Shown here piece by piece: positions 48,353-57,702 of a DNA stretch of 64,000 nucleotides (position 1 is the first letter of the stretch; the number at the start of each line of letters is the position of its first letter). The notes beneath the pieces are model-generated. The model was not told the DNA's origin, did not search any database, and saw nothing but the letters and a program-made list of their open reading frames with translations. Source of the DNA: Adiantum capillus-veneris. Taxonomy: Eukaryota; Streptophyta; Polypodiopsida; Polypodiales; Pteridaceae. Location of the stretch: assembly GCA_014529385.2 (NCBI GenBank), contig CM043969.1, forward strand, positions 9,215,001 through 9,279,000, in the 5' to 3' direction. A program made the position numbers and the translations under genes.

Positions 48353-49140
48353 TTGTGCATTCACTCTCTCGTAAGATTAGAGCACATAGAGCACTTGACC
48401 AAAGTGTTCAAAAAATGCAGACTGTATCGGATTTTCCTGAATTGGGAGAAATGTGTCTTCATGGTGAGATAAGGCAAAATATTGGGACATATAGTATCCA
48501 AAAATGGTATTTCGACAGACATAGAGAAGACCGGTGTAATTGTTGATCTACCACGACCAGTAAAGGTAAAGGAGGTGCAAGCATTTATGGGCCATTGTGG
48601 ATATTATCGCAGATTTATCTACTCATACGCTATAATTGCAAAACCACTTTACGCGTTGATAACTAAAATTGAGTGGATAGATGAGTGCGAGAGAGCTTTT
48701 CAAACTTTGAAGCAAAGATTGATATCCGCTCCAATTTTGAAGGCTACGGATTGGGAAAAGATATTCCACATCCACGTAGATGCATCAAATATGCTATAGG
48801 ATGATTACTTGCACAACCTGGAGAAAAGAACAAGGATTTTCCAATCAGTTACTCCAGTAGACAACTAAACAGTGCAAAGAAGAATTACACAACAACTAAA
48901 AGGGAGGGTTTGGGTATGATCTATGCTGTGAAAAAGTTTAGACATTACCTACTTTCCAATAAATTTGTATTCTTCGTTGATCACCAAGCACTGCTGTACT
49001 TGGTAAACAAACCTTGCAGTACGGGGCAGATTGTATGATGGTTCATCATACTGCTTGAATTTGACTTCACGGTTGTAGTAAAAAAAGGAACTACACACCA
49101 AAGAGCGGATCATTTATCTAGAATGGTGCATGAAGAAAAC
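48353..49140 (+). pseudogene. pol: Gypsy element A RT connection and RNase H
   Basis: After frame changes, 48482-48799 encodes the RT thumb and connection (GHIVSKNGISTDIEKTGVI, AFMGHCGYYRRFIYSYA) and the start of RNase H (IFHIHVDASNML). Further pieces appear in other frames: GEKNKDFPISYSSRQLNSAK, GLGMIYAVKKFRHYLLSNKF, VFFVDHQALLYLVN and HQRADHLSRMV up to 49140. Several stops and indels show advanced decay. Confidence 0.85.
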
Positions 49141-50921
49141 CCTGTAGGAGTTGATGATGATTTGCCAGATGCATATCTCTTTAACATAGAAATGGTTCCA
49201 AGATGGAGCGAGGATGTAATTCCTTTGTTGACTATTGGGTCATTGAATTTGACAAGACAACCATCTACCATTGCAGCATCTAGATCATTGGTAATGCTGG
49301 CTGGAAGGCTATACAAACAGGGATCGGATCAAATCCTTAGGCTTTGTGTTGAATCAAGTGAACAGGACTTGTATCTAAACCAGTCTCATGTACAAACAAC
49401 GGGGATTCACAATGGGCATGCACAAACGTATCAAAGATTGATGAGAATGGGTGTATATTGGTCGAAAATGCAACAAAGTGTTCATAAGCATATCAAATCA
49501 TGTATTATCTGCACTTTTCAAAAGCCGATAGAACATGTGACTCTACTCAAATTATCTGTAGCACCCAGATGGAGTAACTACATTGTAGAATAACTCACCA
49601 CCGGAATACTACCTGAAGGGATGAGTAGATCGCGTATCAAAACGATCACGAAAGAGGCAGAAAACTATGTATTGATTGAGGACAATCTTTACAAGAAGGG
49701 AAAAGAAAATCAATTGAGAATGTGTGCGACGGAAGAGGAATACGTTCCTATCTTAGAGCAAGCACATGGCGGACAAGTTGAAGGACATTTCTCAGTTGAC
49801 AAAACGGCCAAAGCAATTCTTATTGCTGGCATATGGTGGCCTACACTATTCATGGATGCCGAAGAGTTTGTGAAACGATGTGATGATTGCAAGAGGACAA
49901 AGATTCCTAGAGCACGAGATGACATGCCCTTGAGACCAATGATGGGGGCAAGAGCGTTTGCAAAATGGGGAATAGATTTTGTAGGACCAATTGTGCCTCT
50001 TGGATATAAAACGCACGTCAATACATTATTGTGGCAACAGATTATCTAACAAAGTGGGTTGAAGCGAAAGCAACAACCAAAAATGATGCAAAAACGACAG
50101 CACAGTTTTTGTATGAGAACATTTTCACCAGGTATGGCTTACCAATAGAGATAGTGAGCGATAGAGGGACTCATTTCGTCAATGAAGTGATCAAATTCCT
50201 ATTGGATGAATTCATGGTAATTCACAAGAAGTTAGCTCTCTATCATCCACAAGCTAACGGCCAAGCAAAAAGTACGAACAAGATTTTGGTGACAATTCTC
50301 ACGAAAATTGTCAGTGAATCGAGAGCCGATTGGGATCAGAAGCTGCATTCAGCTTTATGGGCATATAGAGTAGCGTACAAAACCTCAATCAGAACGACTC
50401 TGTTCAACATGGTTTATGGAATTCAAGCGATTTTTCCACTTCAATTTCTTATCCCCACACTTCGGGTAGCTAAAGAATTAGAATGGATGGGCCATGAATT
50501 ATCCAATCAAATAGATATCCTGGAAAAACTGGATGAAACTAGATTGAGAGCAGTTGCATCAATCTATGCGCAAAAACGAAACATGAAATCATTCTTTGAT
50601 CAACATGTTATCAACAAGGAATTTGCTACGGGGGATTACGTCTTAATGTTTACCCTGAAACAACATTCCCGGAAACTCAAAAAGCGAGGCAATGGACCCT
50701 ATGTGATTCATGACATATCATCTAGCGGTGCCATTAAGCTTGCGACATTAGAGGGAGAGGAGATGCCTAATTGGATTAGTGTCTTCAGATTAAAGAAGTA
50801 CAACCTACCACTAACCTCAGAGATGCTTGCCAAAATCCACGCTGCGAAGGAGCGCAAAAACAAAGAAAATGAGACAAAAGCTCAAGCACAGGAGGAGGCC
50901 AGAATCAGGATTTTAAAGTGA
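49123..50921 (+). pseudogene. pol: Gypsy element A integrase with two zinc-binding modules
   Basis: Two H2C2-type zinc modules follow one another: LYKQGSDQILRLCV...SHVQTTGIHNGH...SCIICTF (about 49306-49520) and LYKKGKENQLRMCA...AHGGQVEGHF...CDDCKRTK (about 49690-49905). The catalytic core follows: WGIDFVGPIVPLGYK (first Asp), then a frame change near 50035, IVSDRGTHFVNEVI (second Asp) and HPQANGQAKSTNKI, where Lys (codon 50268-50270) replaces the catalytic Glu. A C-terminal segment (FATGDYVLMFTLK, KRGNGPYVIHDISSSG) resembles the usual gypsy integrase tail domain; no chromodomain is seen. The Glu-to-Lys change would abolish activity. Confidence 0.9.
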
Positions 50922-50949
50922 AAACAAAAATTACAACAACAAAGACTTT

Positions 50950-52022
50950 CTCAACCAGCAGATACGGCTCAAATTTCTCTTTCTATAATTCACACTGACG
51001 AGCAATGGGAAATAGGAATCGATGTTCGCATCAATGTCAGACTTCCGAATGGCAGATATGAACGAGCATTGATTGAAACAGGGGCAAGAGTCAATGTGGT
51101 CAACTTCTCCACTTACAAGATGCTTACCGATAAACCCCTAGTGCGATCCACATGAGATTTACAAGCCGCAAACGGGGCAAAAATGCCAACATTGGGAATA
51201 GTAAACTTACCAATCAATATTGATGGAAATAGTTATCCTCATCAATTTCTCTTAATGAAAGACGAAGGAATCAGAGAATCACTATGTTTGGGAGTTCCAT
51301 GGATGAGAACGTACAATGCAGTTACTGAATGGTCAGAAGATGCGCTGATGTACACATACGACTCTAACACGTACATGACTCCATTCTCCAAAACAGATCA
51401 CTCATGGCCGATTATCCCCATCGACAAAAAGCAATCAGCTCATCAGCCAGAAACACCAAAAACGACTGTTCGGAAAGTATGGATAAAGAAAACCGTTGTG
51501 CAGAAAAAACAGAGACAGATATGGCTGCCCAAGTCACAACTCCCGATGACAGCAACACCATATCAAAGACCTTCAAGAGCTAATCCAGAGTGGAAAGGGC
51601 AACCAAAGCTGGAGACAATAAAAAATTCAGCGACAAAGATCGAATGAAGACCAAAAAGTCAACCCAGGAAGCCTGAACTAACAAAATGGCAATGGAAACC
51701 TAAGAAAATTCACGAACCTACATTAAAATCTGCAAATATGAAAAAAACTTAATACAAATGGGTTCCAAAAATAGTTGCCATAAAAAAACCAACAATCAAG
51801 GAGAGAGCAATTAAACTGCAAGCTCTTCTGTTCCATAAACAGCTAGCCTTGCCATCCAAAGCCACTGAAAATTACATTCAGTCCCCGCATCTTGCCCAGC
51901 ACTTTGTTTCCCAATGTATTGTCTCAAACATGAGGATAGGGCCACGTTACACAGCCGTGCATAGACACATATTTCAAAACCCATGCACACACACACAACC
52001 TTCGTCCAGGACGACTCAGTTT
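50950..52022 (+). pseudogene. Second retropepsin-like domain and W-x-P-K tail of gypsy element A
   Basis: Downstream of integrase, one frame (with a TGA at 51153-51155) encodes a fold that reads like a second retropepsin: IDVRINVRLPNGRYERALIE followed by TGARVNVVNFSTYKML, then LGIVNLPINIDGNSYPHQFL and LGVPWMRTYNAVTEW. The catalytic position is ETGA (Glu codon 51075-51077) instead of DTGA or DSGA, so proteolysis is doubtful in this copy. A basic tail follows with WIKK, WLPK, WKPK and KWVPK motifs (about 51480-51765), similar to element D. It ends shortly before an internal polypurine tract. A second protease-like domain in this position is not part of the usual gypsy domain order; alternatives are a captured protease or a duplication of the element's own. 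Confidence 0.72.
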
Positions 52023-52035
52023 AGCAAGGGGGGAG
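52023..52035 (+). promoter_or_regulatory. Internal polypurine tract of element A
   Basis: AGCAAGGGGGGAG resembles the terminal tracts at 62581-62594 and 16083-16096 but is followed by TAACTGCTG, not by an LTR start. It may be a second-strand priming site or the relic of an older 3' end. Confidence 0.5.
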
Positions 52036-54303
52036 TAACTGCTGAATCTAGCAGCAGCCAGGAACATTAAGGGGTCCAACGTGTATGTATGTACATAATG
52101 CGTGTGTTTTTTTTCATTTTTTAGAGTTCAATTTCGAACAAATTTGATCAAAATCTGGCATTTTTAGCGTTTTTATCATCCAACCAGCATAATAATGAGA
52201 TGTAATGACAAAATCTGGAGCATTGGGATGCTTCCAGTGAAAATATATGCTTAGGGGTGAGTATAATAATTTTTGGCTAATTTTTAGTTAATAAATATTT
52301 TCAATTTATTTCGCTTAATTTTCGTCAATAAAACTTCAAAAATTAAAAATATATCACCCACAGTGTCGGAATCAAGTTCTGGAAGCAAACGCCGAAGTAT
52401 CATGATAGGGTTATCAAGCATGGAAGATATGAAGCTAATCTGAAGACGTCGAATTTCAACCTTAATGATCATGACCACATTTCCCCAGAATCGCATCAAA
52501 CGGTGATACGACGCCAGAATGACAAACGGTTCGACCCACAGGTGGTATACAAATTATCTCGAGATCAAAGGTAAGGAAAATTAGCCCTATGTCATGAAAA
52601 CCTCAGGAAGATATGGGTCAGGTAGGCCAAAAATCTAGCTCATTGTTCAATTTCCATTCTGAGAGAGAAGAGGAGAGCTTCTTGACCTAGAACGAGCTGC
52701 CATATTTCTACTCCGTACGGATGATCGGAGCTAGCATTTCACACCAGATTTCACAGGTATGTTCCTTGTCGAGTAAAGATCAAGTGTATTACACATGCAA
52801 GCGCGAAACATCGCACAAACGGGTGCATTGACCAAATCAAAGTCGGATTGAGTCAAATAGGTCAAGGGCCCTTAGAGGCATCATGAAAAAACTTCTTCAG
52901 GGACAGAACACATCAATGTGCTCCCCACAATGTCAGGAACAAAGCCATGTGATTAGATCTCAATTTGGTGGTGGTACACCGATCGCGATCGGTGTACCTC
53001 ACTGACCAAATTTGACACAGAAATTGCAAAAAGCCTTCTCTCAACTTCGCCAACAACTTGCAAGTCAAAAATCAATTTGGGATCTATGGTACGATCATGA
53101 TCGGTACCCCAGTTTCAGATTTTAGAAATTTTGACATGGCCCAGGCTTAGAACTCATGGAGGAGTACACTCTCTTGAATTTTCATAAGAAATGCACAAAG
53201 TTTGCTCATAGAATGGGCCAAAATTGTCAAACACACCCGAATCGGGAAATTAACCTACAACTACCAAAATTTGACTGAAAATTATGACAGATGGTTTGAA
53301 AGGCATACCCGTCCGACTAGGAGTCAGCACGGTAGTAGAAAACCCTGAATTGGAGCTCAGAATCTCCTACAAGGACGGAGATAACCATTTCAGTCTCGAG
53401 TGATCACACAAGGGAAGAATTTGGCCGAACTAATGTCAAAGACTAAAAGGCGACTTAGAGATGCACAATTATCCCATTGGTATCCAAAGAATGCCTGAAA
53501 AATACCCAAGTCTGGAAAATCTCCAAAGACGGCGTAAAAAGTGCGTGATGAAGTCAGAATCAGACAGCGGAGTAGGCTGATGATAGCACACATCATGGAA
53601 GCAGTAAAAGCTCAAAAACTAACTCGAGGCTCCAACCAGAATTCATTAGGAAAATCCAATATAGTTAAACTTAGTAAAATAAGGTCAAACAGTGAAAAAT
53701 TTATCTAATTTGTTCATTTTAAGTCCAAAACTTGAAAATAAATCATCAGTGGGCTAGGCAGGCATAGGAGACTAAAGCCATCTAGTTTTCACCCAAAAAA
53801 GCCTAGGTACTACGATCGCGATCGGTGTACCTCAGCATCAGATTTTGACCAAAACCTAACAGATCTCTTGTACACATCTTGTTCAAGTCACACATCAAGC
53901 TTCAAGCCAATTGGACATCAAAAACCCATGAAAAATCAAAGTCTAGTCCAAAACTCCCTTGTAACCCAAAATTGGGACTTATAAACTCAAAAGTGGTTCA
54001 AATAAAAGATAGAGTGGACCAAAATGACCCTCTAGCTATCAGCAAACCACTCATGTGATCAAATGTTATTTTGGTCATGGTACTACGATCGCGATTGGTG
54101 TACCTCAGGCCCAGATTTGGCTCAGATTTCAATCAGTCATAGCTCTAGTCTTCCTAGTCCCACTGGTGAAATATGAACAAGAATGGATGAGATTTGTTCA
54201 AGTTATGATCAATTTTAACTTTTGAACTGCTTTTTACTAAAAGTCTAAATGCTACTAGTTGTGAAAGGAAAATCCTGACAGCTTGTGATTCTAATGACAC
54301 AGA
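52036..54303 (+). other. Spacer of element A between pol and the extra ORF
   Basis: About 2.3 kb with no convincing coding. It holds four copies of the GATCGCGATC-type palindromic motif also found in the leader and LTRs, each inside similar flanks, so leader and spacer share an origin or a selected feature. Confidence 0.65.
52975..54106 (+). repeat. Spacer block of palindromic ACGATCGCGATCGGTGTACC motifs
   Basis: Motif copies begin near 52975 (CACCGATCGCGATCGGTGTA, an extended palindrome), 53090 (ACGATCATGATCGGTACC), 53809 (canonical) and 54082 (GATCGCGATTGGTG). The 53809-54082 step is 273 bases, the same as the 35591-35864 step in the leader. Confidence 0.85.
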
Positions 54304-55313
54304 ATGCCTCGCCAAAAGCAAGCAAGGCAGTGGAGGGCAACACCATATAAAGTGGATGAGCTCTCTACGAACGAAAAAGCTCACGTCTTGGATGAAACAC
54401 TAGCTCAGATTCCTACTCACATTTTCACCGCAAAGTTTAGGGATGCTGATGGTGACATGGTAAAGACGACCATCATGCCACGGGAAATATGGAATCTCCA
54501 CCGAAGGCTGGAGGTCACCAAAGCCGTGCAGGCTATTCATTTGGAGCAGTTTTTCAGATTGCAGCCATGGGGAACAGACTACATGAGGGCCCACCAGCTC
54601 ATGAGCTCGATACATTATGATGGGCAAGCGATGCTCACCGACAAGGATGGTTCAAAGGTGGAAGTAAAGATCACAAAAGACATCATCAATGAAGATTTGC
54701 ACTTCCTTCCAGGGCGACATGACTTGCTGGCAAAGACCAAGTCACTGGACAACGAGAAGGCGTTTATCAAAGAAAAAGGAAACAAGTACAAGTACAATGA
54801 CATGATATACGGTGAGTTGGAGTTACCATTGAGATTGATCTCTCAACATTTCAGGGTACAAAACCCTCCTCGCTACACCGAGCCGATCCTGCACATTTCA
54901 GTGGTCATGGCTCTAGCAACAACTGAAAACAGAACCATCGGATGCGATTATGGTTCTTACATCTTGGAAAGCTTGGTCGAAGCAAATTTGAAGGGCTCGG
55001 CAAAAAACAAAAGCTACATGAGCGGAGGGCCAATGCTAACAAGAATAGCATACCAAGCTTTGGGAATGATTGAAGACCTGTCGGCGGCCAGTTCTCAAGT
55101 GGCCTTGATTCAGAACACAAAGCTGATTGCTTACTCGATAAGGACGACCACTAGCGCAACATCATCGCGCTCGGTCAAGGCATCCAACAAAAGCTCAAGT
55201 GATGAAGAAAAGACGGATACTGAAGAAGAGGGAAACCTCAAGGGTCAAAGGAAAAAGGACCATCTAAATTTGAAGAAAGCGAGGAGGAAGACATCACCAC
55301 ACCGCTCGTGAGA
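54304..55313 (+). CDS. Extra ORF of gypsy element A, unknown function
   Basis: An uninterrupted frame of 335 residues starting MPRQKQARQWRATPYKVDEL. It continues with alpha/beta-looking sequence: TAKFRDADGDMVKTTIMPRE, LEQFFRLQPWGTDYMRAHQL, GSKVEVKITKDIINEDLHFL, PILHISVVMALATTENRTIG and GGPMLTRIAYQALGMIEDL. The C-terminus is rich in Ser, Lys and Glu. I do not recognise the domain. Its place, after pol and before the 3' LTR, corresponds to the extra or env-like ORFs of Athila and Tat/Ogre-type plant elements, but I see no signal peptide or transmembrane segment to support an envelope. It is the only long frame of element A without an internal stop. Confidence 0.65.
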
Positions 55314-56012
55314 AGAGGAAGGGAAAGAAGTACAGTGTCGAGGTCCGAACTCCAAAACGTATATGCAGAGGCCCAAGAAAGAATTGAGGAAACAAGGACA
55401 AAGATGCGGGCTGACAGAAAGGCAAGGGCTGCTGCAACACAACAAACAGAAACACGAAGGTTCGAGAAGGAAAGACAAGCAAGAGTAGAAAAGGTAGCTC
55501 AAATACGGGCTGGAAAACAAAGGTTAGCCACGGAACAAAAGGCTACAGAAGTGAAGGTTTTTTTCAGTCCACTGAAGGAACAAAGGAGAAAGAAGTGGCT
55601 GAAGACACGAACCAAGTAGAGCAACTAAAGAAAGCTCAAAGAGAGAAGAATGTGGAAGCACGACAGGCGGCAGAATTGACTCGCCAAAGAATAATAAAGC
55701 TTTTAAAGAAAAGAAAAGCGAACGCGTCTGTTTCACAGCCAAGGGAAGATGCACCAAAAAAGACACATGTACAAGAAGTGGAGGAAGTTATAGAAGAAGT
55801 ACAAATGGATCCTACTCCTCCCTTGCCGAAATCACCACCTCCTCCTCCTCCTTCTTCATCAACCCAAGAACCACCACCTCCTCCTCCATCATCTACACAC
55901 AAAGAGTCTGTGTCCCCTCCTGAAGTAATAGGGTACCAAGAAGCCTGTCAGGCTATGGTTGCAGGCTATGGCTGATTTTGACTACAGAAAAACCTTGCAA
56001 GATCTGGAAAAG
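55308..56012 (+). pseudogene. Coiled-coil and proline-rich continuation of the element A extra ORF
   Basis: Overlapping frames continue the extra ORF with changes of frame near 55300, 55600 and 55960. 55308-55619 is an Arg/Glu/Ala/Lys-rich coiled coil (VYAEAQERIEETRTKMRADR). 55595-55975 carries another coiled-coil piece and a Pro-rich segment (SPPPPPPSSSTQEPPPPPPS). The last stretch reads MADFDYRKTLQDLEKQF, where copia 2 is inserted; the frame resumes after 60819. Confidence 0.6.
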
Positions 56013-56019
56013 CAGTTCT

Positions 56020-56208
56020 TGTTGGGGTATAAAGCCCAATGTGGTCGCCCAGGTAAGTGGGCGGGCCGCCAGGTATGTACACATATTCTTTTGCAAAAAC
56101 CTAATAAGAACTCACTATGCTCTACACATTACAGTAGAGCGAGTTCACCATATCGTCGTGCTCTTCTTCTCGCACTCTCTCTCGCGTCGCACTTCCGCTC
56201 GTACTCCA
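56020..56208 (+). repeat. 5' LTR of copia 2
   Basis: It starts TGTTGGGGTATAAAGCCCAA and ends CGTACTCCA. Close to the start is CCCAGGTAAGTGGGC, a perfect match to a plant 5' splice-site consensus, also present in the 3' LTR. TATAAAG at 56028 is too near the LTR edge to be a confident TATA box. Confidence 0.88.
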
Positions 56209-56222
56209 ACTGGTATCAGAGC

Positions 56223-57306
56223 TCAGATCGAGGCTCGGGGCAGCACTGTAGGAGGCTAGAGTCACCAACTCAGATTGGAGTGAAATTTGACAGGCGAAGA
56301 CACGGTCCCAAATCTCGTGGGTGAGTCGAAAGGGCTCGGTGTTGTCAGAATTTCATTATGAGGTCATCTCGGCCACCGTTTGGCTTCGACAAAGGTCTGC
56401 GCAGGCCATTTTCGACTACGTGGTCTCGACGGGTGCAGATCCGACTCTACAAATTTGGGGTTTTTGGCCTACGACTGCAGGTACTGAGGATATCGACACT
56501 CCCAGAGTGTTGATTTGTGGCTGTCTACACATCGAAGGACAGCTCACAGTTCTTGGAGACGTGTCACATACGACACGGGCGTATCTACACATAGACTGTA
56601 GGAGACATCCACTAGTTCATCAGGTAGCTTGTGTTTGCTGCTTGATATTCCAGATTTCATCCTGACATTGCAGGTACTTCCACATGGGATGTATTGTCAG
56701 AGATGATGTATGTCTGTTGAGGGTTTGCTGGCTGTGAGTTACGCAGCAAACAACCGCTGCAGTGGTTACAACATACAGTGGGAAATTTGTGGATGTATGA
56801 CTTTGTGGGAAGTCTATGTACTGTCAGATTTACTGGAGCCTTTGTTGAGGGTTGAGTGAGGTTTTATTGAGCTGGGGGATTCTCGAATGTTGAGATCCTT
56901 TCGGTGATACAGGTCTTGGAGCGATCCCTCGAGCACCCTTAGATAGGCAACTAGGATGTATTGATTGTGAGTTAGACAGTTGGGATTGCATCTTTGCTTT
57001 ACTACCGTTGAGGCATTGTCGTAGTCTATGCTTACAGGATAGTGACAGGACAGTCAGAGACAGTACAGGTGCAAGACAGGTTTACCCACAGCTTACAGTG
57101 TTAGAGAGACAGTGGTTTTTTGAGCTGTTTTTTGGTCTGTTTTTAGTACACCAGAGCCATTTTACAAAGAAGACTTTGCCAAAATTTCTGCAGAATCTGA
57201 AGCTTTCTTGGTTCATTTGACAGGTTGATATTGGTTCAGAGGTCAGTTTACAGGGGAAACTCTGCCGAATTTTTCCCAGGAAAGTAAACTACTGTGAAGC
57301 GTAGCT
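56223..57306 (+). other. Leader of copia 2
   Basis: About 1.1 kb without coding. Its last 100 bases match the leader of copia 3 just before gag (GGAAACTCTGCCGAATTTTTC). Nothing else is recognised. Confidence 0.65.
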
Positions 57307-57702
57307 ATGGCTGGATCACAGGACACTGCTCTTTACAATATCAAGAAGCTAGATGGAACCAATTTCCCATTGTGGAAGAAGCAGATTTGGCACGTGTTGG
57401 TACAAAAGAAGTAGATAAAACCTATAAAGCTCAAGGGGATAAAACCAGAAGATATGGAGCGAAATGGATGAATTGGCACTTTCTACCATTATGCTGACTT
57501 TGGTAGAAAGCGTTTACTTCAATGTAGCAGATGAGATGTCGGCTTATCAAGCATGGTTAAAGATGAGTGATCTTTATGAGAAGCAGAGTGCAGCTTCACA
57601 GGTATACTGGCTTAAGAAGCTTGTTGACTTGAAGATGAAAGAAGGGACACCTATGTCCAATCATCTGAATGAATTCAACACAATCTATAGTCAGTTGTCA
57701 GC
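57307..57702 (+). pseudogene. gag: Copia 2 gag, truncated
   Basis: Gag opens MAGSQDTALYNIKKLDGTNF. It has a TAG at 57412-57414 and a frameshift near 57450, then continues STIMLTLVESVYFNVADEMS and WLKKLVDLKMKEGTPMSNHL to SQLSA at 57702. The C-terminal gag, zinc knuckle and protease are missing: the sequence jumps directly into the pre-integrase region, so an internal deletion of roughly 0.7-0.9 kb, judged from copia 3, has occurred. Confidence 0.88.

Noticed and set aside
52035-52600. A 3' LTR of a separate element directly after the internal polypurine tract
   Set aside because: No TG start follows the tract, no matching copy was found elsewhere, and the motif-bearing spacer links this region to the leader of element A.
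54304-55313. Envelope gene in element A
   Set aside because: No signal peptide, hydrophobic transmembrane segment or furin-like site is visible in the frame.
55636-55902. Glycine-rich minus-strand frame
   Set aside because: It is the shadow of the proline-rich plus-strand segment of the element A extra ORF.
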